A DNA stretch of 64,000 bases from CAYYNP01 sp964472545 (lineage in GTDB: Bacteria > Planctomycetota > Planctomycetia > Pirellulales > Thermoguttaceae), in assembly GCA_964472545.1 (NCBI GenBank), contig CAYYNP010000012.1:7630-71629 (forward strand), given 5' to 3'. Shown one piece after another: positions 58,350 to 64,000 of this stretch. Both the position numbers and the translations under genes were made by a program. Position 1 is the stretch's first letter. Each line of letters starts with the position of its first letter. Under the pieces are notes generated by a model. The model was not told the origin of the DNA, ran no database searches, and saw nothing but the letters and a program-made list of their open reading frames with translations.

Positions 58350-58639
58350 TGATGACGTTGCTTGCCTCTTGGGCGAAAACCTGAACTCCCTATTCTAACA
58401 GGCCCCTGCCCTCCCTTCCAAGGGCCGGGCATGGCAATAGGGCCCCTCCAGGGATAGGGTGGGCGCATTACATCGAGGGGTTCGCCTGCTCGGCGTGCGC
58501 GTGGGCAACGCGGTCTTCCCATCGCTTCGGCCGCTGCCAGGCGTAATACGGTTGGACGAAGTCGCCCGTTGTGGTCAGAATATGAATAGACCAAGACGGT
58601 TCCGACGAAGTCTGTTGGGGGGAATCACGAGAGGCGGTT

Positions 58640-59182
58640 ATGGCGTTTCAGTTTCTTTGTCCGCAAGGGCATCTGTTGCAGGGCGAGGAGTCGCAGGCGG
58701 GCCAGCAGTGTAAGTGCCCGTACTGTCAGGTGGAATTCGTGGTGCCACACCCCACTGCCGACGTACAGCCAGACGGCCCACACGAACAGGCGGCCGCCGA
58801 GGCGCCGCCGGAAGAGGGCGACGGCGGTCTGCCGAGTATCGTCACCGGCCAGGATTTCAGCGGCAGCGTGCCCAGCGACGTGGCCGGACGGATCGGCAGC
58901 GTCGACGTCGACCGCCAAGAGGTACTGCACATCCGCTGCCCCCAGGGACACGTTCTGGAAACTCCCCGCGACATGCTCGGCCAGGACGCGATGTGTCCAC
59001 ACTGCCAGAGCCAGTTCCGTTTGAGCCTGGAATCTAGCGTGGAGTATCGCCGCCAACGGGACGAGCGGGCCGAGCAGCGGTTTCAGAAGGCCGGCAAGAA
59101 CTGGCTGCACTGGGCGATCGCCGCCGCGGTGGTCGTGCTGCTGGGGCTGATCTTGATGATCGCGTTGGTCAACTCGAGCTGA
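58640..59182 (+). CDS. Zinc-ribbon protein with C-terminal membrane anchor
   Basis: This 180-residue protein starts at ATG 58640 after GAGAGGCGG. It has two copies of a Cys/His ribbon: FLCPQGHLLQGEESQAGQQC with CPYCQ at about 6-29, and IRCPQGHVLETPRDMLGQ with MCPHCQ at about 99-123. Both have CPxGH-x(15-20)-CPxC spacing. A helical charged region precedes one C-terminal membrane helix (about 157-176, AIAAAVVVLLGLILMIALV), making it tail-anchored. Two similar ribbons on a membrane protein suggest a regulatory or assembly role, but none is established. It is divergent from the S1 gene. Confidence 0.78.
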   Translation: MAFQFLCPQGHLLQGEESQAGQQCKCPYCQVEFVVPHPTADVQPDGPHEQAAAEAPPEEGDGGLPSIVTGQDFSGSVPSDVAGRIGSVDVDRQEVLHIRCPQGHVLETPRDMLGQDAMCPHCQSQFRLSLESSVEYRRQRDERAEQRFQKAGKNWLHWAIAAAVVVLLGLILMIALVNSS

Positions 59183-59208
59183 TCGCCCCCGCCATCCGTT
59201 CGATTCAT

Positions 59209-60201
59209 CTACCCGGCGACTTCCGTAATCACCGACGGATGGAAGCACAGCGCGGGGATGGCCAGCGAGGCATAGCCCAACGCGCGGCGCGGCCAACCCA
59301 GCGGCGCGCGGTCGTCGGCCGTGGGCGGATGGTCGGTACCGATCAGCGTCACCAACACCACCATCAACACCCAGTTGTAGCGCTCGCCGAAGACCACGAA
59401 CAGAATCGTGCCGATCAACAGCGTCCGAGCCAGCGTGTGCGCCCGCCGGCCCAGCAGGGCATAGGCCACGTGTCCTCCGTCGAGTTGGCCGATCGGTATC
59501 ATGTTCAGCCCGGTGACCAGCAGCCCCACGTAGCCGGCCATCAAACAGGGGTTGATCCGGCTAAGATGGATCACGGAAGAATCGATCACATCCGGGCGGC
59601 AAACCTGAAACAGCCACTGGAAGATCAGCGGATTGTGGAATTGGTAGTCGTAGGAGGCCGCCGGACCGGCCACGTATTGTCGGATGCCCAGCCAGGTGAC
59701 CGGCAGCGCCACCGCCAGCCCGGCCAGCGGACCGGCCAGGCCCTGGTCGAACATCTGTCGCCGGTCGGCCCGCGAACCTTCCATGCCGATCACCGCCCCC
59801 ATGGTGCCGAAGGGAAAGATCGGCATGGGAATGAAGAACGGCAAGCTGGCGGGAATCCGGTGGCGCCGGGCCATGAGGAAGTGGCCCATTTCGTGCGCCG
59901 CCAGGATCGCCATCACGGCCGCCATGTACGTTGCGCCTTGAGACCAGTTTGCGAGGATCGTCTCATAGATCACCCGCCACGCGTCGCGCGCATCGAGATC
60001 GAGTTCGAAGAGCAGCGCCGGGTAGAAGTCGGCGGCGGCCGCCCAGAACGTCGAAGCACACGTGGCCGCGAACAAGACCGCCGGCAGCATCACACGGCGG
60101 CGGCGCACCGGCCGCGCTTGCCCCCACGACGAACGCACTCGCTGCGCCTCGGCGGCCACGGCCGCCGGATTGTCCGGAATCACCCGGGCACGACTTTCCA
60201 C
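59209..60201 (-). CDS. M50 family site-2 protease
   Basis: This 330-residue protein starts at the GTG at 60201 (VESRARV) with AAAGGAAG about 6 bases upstream. It has the S2P zinc motif AAHEMGHFLMARR (HExxH at about 103-107) in a membrane helix and the second zinc site LNMIPIGQLDGGHV (Asp about 236) in another. About seven hydrophobic segments and an IPMPIFPFGTMGAVIGM pre-motif segment fit the family. Such proteases cleave membrane-bound regulators or stress sensors. No PDZ domain is visible. It is 25 bases before the DUF1080 gene in the transcript order. Confidence 0.9.
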   Translation of the reverse strand: MESRARVIPDNPAAVAAEAQRVRSSWGQARPVRRRRVMLPAVLFAATCASTFWAAAADFYPALLFELDLDARDAWRVIYETILANWSQGATYMAAVMAILAAHEMGHFLMARRHRIPASLPFFIPMPIFPFGTMGAVIGMEGSRADRRQMFDQGLAGPLAGLAVALPVTWLGIRQYVAGPAASYDYQFHNPLIFQWLFQVCRPDVIDSSVIHLSRINPCLMAGYVGLLVTGLNMIPIGQLDGGHVAYALLGRRAHTLARTLLIGTILFVVFGERYNWVLMVVLVTLIGTDHPPTADDRAPLGWPRRALGYASLAIPALCFHPSVITEVAG

Positions 60202-60226
60202 GCGGCTTCCTTTCTGCGGCGGGCCG

Positions 60227-60850
60227 TTACGGCAGCACCTTGATCGCTACTTCCTTGAACTCCACGTGCATATCCTGCCCGCCGTGAAGCTGCAAGGCGA
60301 TGTGGCCCTCCAGCCGGCCGGGATCGTCCTTCAGTTCGGCCGTCTTGGTGCCGTTGACCTCGACCGTCACGTTGCGGCCTTCGGCCCGCACGGTCATCGT
60401 GTTCCAATCGCCCGGCTTGAAGTACGTCTTGACCTGCTCGGCCGTCGGCTTGACGACCCACCCGCGGCGGCCGGTTTCGTAGAGCCCGCCGACGTCGTTG
60501 GCCGGATCGATCTCGGCCTGAAAGCCGTGTACGCCCACGCCGCCTTCGACCTTATCGACGCGGAAATAGAGCCCGCTGTTGCCGCGGACCGACTTGTACG
60601 TCACGCGGATCACGAAGTTCTTGTAGCGTTTGTCGGAAACGAGTTGCCCGTGGCGGCCTTCGGACCGTTCGGCCGTGCCGAGGATCGCCCCGTCGCGGAC
60701 TTCCCATTTCCCGCCGGGCAGGGTATGCCAGCCGTCGAGCGTACGGCCGTCGAACAACGGCACAAACCCGTCGGTGTTGTCGGCCGCCGTCGTCGGCGAA
60801 ACCGTCAGCAAACACAATACGAACAACACGGCGATCGCCTTGGTTTTCAT
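60227..60850 (-). CDS. DUF1080 family protein (3-keto-disaccharide hydrolase-like)
   Basis: From the ATG at 60850 (MKTKAIAVLFVL) this is a 207-residue protein with a Sec signal ending near TAA. The mature part has the DUF1080 fold: PLFDGRTLDGWHTLPG, WEVRDGAILGTAERS, YKNFVIRVTYKSVRGNSGLYF, VHGFQAEIDPANDVGGLYETGRRGW, GDWNTMTVRAEGRNVTVEVNG and EGHIALQLHGGQDMHVEFKEVAI. It is a second DUF1080 in the window, shorter than the one at 13.6 kb. A secreted sugar-active role is inferred. The divergent neighbour at 61222 is a metallopeptidase. Confidence 0.88.
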   Translation of the reverse strand: MKTKAIAVLFVLCLLTVSPTTAADNTDGFVPLFDGRTLDGWHTLPGGKWEVRDGAILGTAERSEGRHGQLVSDKRYKNFVIRVTYKSVRGNSGLYFRVDKVEGGVGVHGFQAEIDPANDVGGLYETGRRGWVVKPTAEQVKTYFKPGDWNTMTVRAEGRNVTVEVNGTKTAELKDDPGRLEGHIALQLHGGQDMHVEFKEVAIKVLP

Positions 60851-61221
60851 GTCTTCATCTCCGCAGCAGGTGGTTTTAGGGAAAACGAACCGACTCCGCA
60901 CCCAATTCTAGGCCCGGCGGGCGGGCAGTGCAACTTGGGCGCGATCGTCCCGGAGGAGGGTGTAACGCGCCCTAGTGCTCTGTCAAGCATGGGATTGGGG
61001 TTCGGGTGCCATGCCCACGCTTGCGTGGGCATGTTGGTCGCGTTTTCGGCATGCCCACGCCAGCGTGGGCATGGCACCCAGAGATCTAAGATTGTCGGAG
61101 CACTCGGTGCCTGCAAACGCGGTGCCGACCACACCTCAGGTTGGCATGGGATACCGTCCGAGTTACAATCCTCATCGATCGCACACTTGACAATCGCCCC
61201 CAAATCACGGAACAACCAACC
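60851..61221. other. Divergent intergenic region with a REPIN-like pair
   Basis: 371 bases between divergent genes. It holds the GGGTGCCATG-family REPIN pair at 61004-61079. Outside the pair, GTGCTCTGTCAA (about 60975) and TTGTCGGAGCAC (about 61094) form a further inverted repeat, so the whole 120-base unit may be one MITE-like element. Promoters for both genes must also be here, without assignable boxes. Confidence 0.7.
61004..61079. repeat. REPIN-like pair, GGGTGCCATGCCCACG family
   Basis: GGGTGCCATGCCCACGC begins a first palindrome, and 25 bases on GGCATGCCCACGCC begins a second that ends CATGGCACCC. The arrangement copies that at 3103-3179, with only single base differences in the palindromes. 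Confidence 0.88.
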
Positions 61222-62130
61222 ATGACCGCGAAGATCCTTACCGGTGGCATCTGTTGTCTTCTCTTTGCGTACCATTGCCCGGCGGCGGACGAAGACACCG
61301 CCAAGCCGACGCCCGGGCCGAAAGCGTTGCTCGAGCGGCTCGACCCGTTCTACAAGCAGCACGTGGTGGCCGAGGGGCTGTTGATCGTCTGTTCGGAAAA
61401 GGTCTCCAAACACGCCCTGCACGAAACGGCCCATCTGGCGAAGCAGATGCTGGCGAAACGGCCGGACGTCTTTCGCACGCTTCGTGAACACAACGCCTAC
61501 GTGGGCGTGATGGCCTACAACGAGATGACGACCGACATCCCCGAGTGCCGCGGCATGGGGCCCTGGTGGGACAAGCGGGCACGCGGACTCGGCGGCAACC
61601 CGGTGACCTGTGCAGAAGAAAACCTGTTGAGCTTCAAAGGCGATCCGTATCGCGGCGAGAGCATCTTCATCCACGAGTTCGCCCATGGGCTGCACGCGGC
61701 GTATGCCCGGCTCGACGAGAAGTTCAACCCGCGGCTGATGAAGCTCTACGAAGCGGCCAAAGAGACCGGCCGCTTCCGCGGCTACGGCATGAACAACCGG
61801 GGCGAGTTCTGGGCCGAAGGTGTCCAGTCGTGGTTCAACTGTAACCGCGGCGGCGGGCTGGAGTTGCACGACGAAGACGGCCGCCACAAGGAGTCGCTGA
61901 ACGCCCGCGAGTCGATCGAGACCCATTTGCCCGGCCTGGCCAAGCTGCTCGACGAGGCCTTCGCGGGCAACCAGTGGGTGTACGTGCCGGTGGCCAAGCG
62001 GCTCGATCAGCCGCATCTGAAAGGCTACGACCCGGCCAAAGCCCCCGCGTTCCGCTGGCCGCCGGGGGTGATCGAGGCGTTCAATCGGATCGAGGCCGAG
62101 AGGCGGAAGAAGCGAGAAGAGGGGCGTTGA
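61222..62130 (+). CDS. Secreted HExxH zinc metallopeptidase
   Basis: From the ATG at 61222 (MTAKILTGG) this is a 302-residue protein with a Sec signal ending near PAA. FIHEFAHGLHAAY at about residues 149-161 has the HExxH zinc site with His 151 and His 155, and GEFWAEGVQSWF at about 194-205 supplies the likely third ligand Glu, as in gluzincins such as the anthrax-lethal-factor-like (ATLF) group. The N-terminal part (LLIVCSEKVSKHALHETAHLA) and AYNEMTTDIPECRGM match that group's layout. It would cleave proteins outside the cytoplasm. It is not part of a longer operon; the next genes are on the other strand. Confidence 0.75.
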   Translation: MTAKILTGGICCLLFAYHCPAADEDTAKPTPGPKALLERLDPFYKQHVVAEGLLIVCSEKVSKHALHETAHLAKQMLAKRPDVFRTLREHNAYVGVMAYNEMTTDIPECRGMGPWWDKRARGLGGNPVTCAEENLLSFKGDPYRGESIFIHEFAHGLHAAYARLDEKFNPRLMKLYEAAKETGRFRGYGMNNRGEFWAEGVQSWFNCNRGGGLELHDEDGRHKESLNARESIETHLPGLAKLLDEAFAGNQWVYVPVAKRLDQPHLKGYDPAKAPAFRWPPGVIEAFNRIEAERRKKREEGR

Positions 62131-62132
62131 TC

Positions 62133-62200
62133 GTAGGGTGCGTCTCGACGCACCATGAACATGGCGCGGCGAGTCATGGTGCGTCGAGACGCACCCTACC
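62133..62200. repeat. REPIN-like pair, GTAGGGTGCGTCTCG family
   Basis: GTAGGGTGCGTCTCGACGCACC and GGTGCGTCGAGACGCACCCTAC are perfect mutual complements, separated by 24 bases. The element starts two bases after the metallopeptidase stop and ends two bases before the ABC-2 permease stop. It may serve as a transcription end for both convergent genes, although it has no T-tract. Confidence 0.88.
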
Positions 62201-62202
62201 GG

Positions 62203-63048
62203 CTAACTACTCGCGCTGCGATAACTCAACAACGCGCGGCGAAACACCCAGCGCGACGCCACCAGGCTGAAAACCGTGGCCGCTACGGCGAAACCCGGCA
62301 GCCACCAACCGGCGGGGCTCTGTAGATCCAACGGACGCACGAGTATCCGGGCCGGGACGTTGACCGCCACCAGCACGGGGACGAAGTACGTGAAGAGATA
62401 CATCAGCGCATAGCCGGCGCCCTTCTGGTAGATCTCCATCGGGTAACGGGAGAAATTGGTCACGTAGAACCAGAAGTCCAGCAGCGTGCGATTGCGGCCC
62501 AGCCAGATGCTGGTCGAGGCCATGGCGATCATCAGGCTGTAGTAGATCGCCACGCCACAGAGCAGGTAGAAGACGTAGAGCCCGGCGATCAGCGGTCCCG
62601 GCATATACTCCAGTTGCACCAAAGAGTAGACCAACAACAGCAGCCCACAACAAAACGGCCCGATCGCCGACCATTCGATCCGCCCCAGTGAGATCAGAAA
62701 CTGCGTGTCGATTGGTTTGAGCAATGCGAAATCGAGCGTGCCGGTGCGGATCTGTTCGCTGAACTCCACGGCGTTGTGTAGAAACAGCCCGCGGATCATG
62801 CTGTTGATCAGCAGCGTGGTGGCCAGGAAGAGGAAGAATTCGAGCTTGCCCCAGCCGGTGCCGGCGCCGATCATCGGCGTGTAGTTGAAGATCAGGACGT
62901 AGAACCCCAGGTTCATGAAAACCCACGACATCGACGAGATGGTGTCGATGATGAAGTTCGCCCGAAAGGTCATGTCGCGGATCAGGCTGTTGCGGAGAAA
63001 CATCAACAGCACGCGGAAGTATTTGGGCCGAGGGTTCACGGGCGTCAT
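62203..63048 (-). CDS. ABC-2 type permease (COG3694-like)
   Basis: This 281-residue protein overlaps the upstream permease by 4 bases (63045-63048). Six hydrophobic segments are visible, e.g. MSWVFMNLGFYVLIFNY, LFLATTLLINSMIRGLFL, PFCCGLLLLVYSLVQL, GLYVFYLLCGVAIYYSL, YALMYLFTYFVPVLVAV and LPGFAVAATVFSLVAS. The motif FSEQIRTGTLDFALLKPIDTQF is the ABC-2 gating loop of this family (R-x-G-x-x-D...LLKP). It would form a heterodimer with the next gene. No ATPase gene lies in the window; it would be expected beyond the right edge. Confidence 0.85.
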   Translation of the reverse strand: MTPVNPRPKYFRVLLMFLRNSLIRDMTFRANFIIDTISSMSWVFMNLGFYVLIFNYTPMIGAGTGWGKLEFFLFLATTLLINSMIRGLFLHNAVEFSEQIRTGTLDFALLKPIDTQFLISLGRIEWSAIGPFCCGLLLLVYSLVQLEYMPGPLIAGLYVFYLLCGVAIYYSLMIAMASTSIWLGRNRTLLDFWFYVTNFSRYPMEIYQKGAGYALMYLFTYFVPVLVAVNVPARILVRPLDLQSPAGWWLPGFAVAATVFSLVASRWVFRRALLSYRSASS

Positions 63049-63881
63049 CCTCCAAAGCCGCTATAACGCCGCACGCCGAAGTGATACGCCAGCCGAGAGG
63101 CGATCAGGAAGAAGACGATCCAGCCGAACTGCACCCACAGCCCCCAGACCAGGTCCGGCCCGCTGACCTTGCCCAGAAAGACGGCCGCGGGGAAGTACGC
63201 CAGATATTGCAGCGGCAGCATCCGCACCAGCCAGCCCCAGGGATCGGGCAGCAGATCGATGGGGAACATGTGGCCGGAGAAGAAGAAGTTGAACAGCATG
63301 TAGACGAAAAACAGCGAGCTGACCTCGAGGAACCAGAATCCGATCATGCCCATGGTGGCCTCGAGCAGGAATCCCAGCATGAAGGCCATCAACAGCGAGG
63401 CGACGTAGGCGGCCAGGATTTCCGGCGCCGGCCAGCCGGGGAAGAAACCGCGGCAGAGGATGAAGACCAACCCGAACGGCCACAACGCCACCGCGTAATA
63501 GACCAGCTTGTGGGCGATCCGACCCAGCAGCAGGAAGCCCAGCATATCGATCGGCTGGATAAGGTATTTCTTGACCGTGCCGTCGCGGATGTCCCGCGCG
63601 ATGCCCGACGCCAACCCCGGCATGCTGGAGAACGCCCGGGAGATCATCGTCAGCAGGTAGTAGGCGATCATGTCGTGGTAGGAGTAATGACAGATCGTCT
63701 TCGTGCCGCCGTTGGCCGCCGTGGCCTCGATCGCCGAGAAGACGGCCGCCCAGAGGAAGATCTGCGTAACGATCGGCAGGAACCGCATCAGCGTACCCAG
63801 CGCAAAATCCCCCCGATAGACCAGCCGTTCTTCGATGCTGATCCTCAGGACGGTCCACCAGGTTGTGGCGCGGGCGAGCAT
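63045..63881 (-). CDS. ABC-2 type permease (COG4587-like)
   Basis: This 278-residue protein starts at the ATG at 63881 (MLARATTWW) without a clear ribosome site. Six hydrophobic segments are present, e.g. PIVTQIFLWAAVFSAI, DMIAYYLLTMISRAF, YYAVALWPFGLVFILC, ASLLMAFMLGFLLEA, LFFVYMLFNFFFSGHM and FGWIVFFLIASRL. The loop IARDIRDGTVKKYLIQPID is the matching gating motif. It pairs with the downstream permease as the two membrane halves of one exporter. The upstream ABC ATPase is outside the window. Confidence 0.85.
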   Translation of the reverse strand: MLARATTWWTVLRISIEERLVYRGDFALGTLMRFLPIVTQIFLWAAVFSAIEATAANGGTKTICHYSYHDMIAYYLLTMISRAFSSMPGLASGIARDIRDGTVKKYLIQPIDMLGFLLLGRIAHKLVYYAVALWPFGLVFILCRGFFPGWPAPEILAAYVASLLMAFMLGFLLEATMGMIGFWFLEVSSLFFVYMLFNFFFSGHMFPIDLLPDPWGWLVRMLPLQYLAYFPAAVFLGKVSGPDLVWGLWVQFGWIVFFLIASRLAYHFGVRRYSGFGG

Positions 63882-64000
63882 GGGGAGTGGAGCTAGGGAT
63901 TAGGGGCTAGGGGTTAGGGGCTCGTCGGGAGGCGTGGGGCGAGTGGGGTGTGCCGATAGGGGAGACGCAGGAGGCGACGGACTGGGGGCCTGCGTCCTCC
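63882..64000. other. Right edge with telomere-like repeat (63892-63922)
   Basis: GCTAGGGATTAGGGGCTAG and GGGTTAGGGGC follow the permease start codon, so they lie in its 5' region. The last 80 bases are G-rich with no reading frame that I can support. It is the third telomere-like tract in the window. Confidence 0.7.

Noticed and set aside
62133..62200. Rho-independent terminator between the metallopeptidase and the permease
   Set aside because: The hairpin is strong but has no T-tract on either side; it matches the REP family at 25794-25873 instead.
1..64000. tRNA, rRNA or known riboswitch genes
   Set aside because: No cloverleaf-like or conserved rRNA sequence was recognised by reading; a dedicated search (tRNAscan-SE, Rfam) would be needed to be sure.

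Overview
The window looks like a scaffold from a GC-rich member of the Planctomycetota, probably Pirellulales-like; it is a draft assembly, because ten Ns sit at 9155-9164. The lineage call is inferred from gene content: a PVC-type membrane-bound dehydrogenase with HEAT repeats and a CXXCH motif, two DUF1080 proteins, a DUF1559 pseudopilin, a membrane Ser/Thr kinase fused to a formylglycine-generating-enzyme (FGE)-like domain, a GH116-like glycosidase, and a giant beta-helix protein with an LEPxR-LLS-like N-terminus and a dockerin-like C-terminus. No rRNA, tRNA or CRISPR array was recognised.

Layout. (1) 1-5788, minus strand: a phage-like head/neck gene cluster. In transcription order it has a GNAT-like protein, a DUF2292/YezD-like small protein, a prohead protease with a coiled-coil tail, a decoration protein, a major capsid protein, a small structural candidate, a LamG protein and a protein cut by the left edge. 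No terminase or portal gene is visible upstream of it. (2) 6183-9098, plus strand: a leucine-rich-repeat membrane protein and a prenyltransferase/squalene-oxidase-repeat membrane protein. (3) 9359-14298, minus strand: the PVC dehydrogenase, a PhyH-type dioxygenase and a DUF1080 protein, probably one regulon. (4) 14539-24312, plus strand: a TrpF-like enzyme, a beta-helix protein, a GH116-like glycosidase, an alpha/beta esterase and a secreted PQQ propeller with a methyltransferase-like head. Clusters 3 and 4 diverge from a shared 240 bp region and look like one carbohydrate-degrading locus. (5) 24365-26316, minus strand: a zinc-ribbon protein, a lipoprotein gene broken by an in-frame TAG, a small secreted protein and an HNH nuclease whose 5' end is obscured.

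(6) 26249-46972, minus strand: one 6,907-residue secreted protein occupying a third of the window. It has eight beta-helix modules, four SdrD-B-like domains each leading into a PD40/TolB-like propeller, a lamin-tail-like segment and a C-terminal dockerin-like domain. Its eighth helix module is a clear mosaic of modules 2 and 3. (7) 47440-64000: a DUF1559 pseudopilin, small membrane proteins, a Tat-exported Gfo/Idh/MocA oxidoreductase, the kinase-FGE fusion, a large polytopic membrane protein, an S1-domain RNA-binding protein, a zinc-ribbon tail-anchored protein, an M50 protease, a second DUF1080 protein, a HExxH metallopeptidase and a pair of ABC-2 permeases.

The most unusual layer is the repeats. 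At least six families of REP/REPIN-like palindromes punctuate the gaps. One copy lies in frame inside the coding sequence of the 54-56 kb membrane protein and adds about 32 residues, and others create false N-terminal extensions of real genes. Telomere-like GGGGCTAGGG/GGGATTAGGG tracts recur as well.
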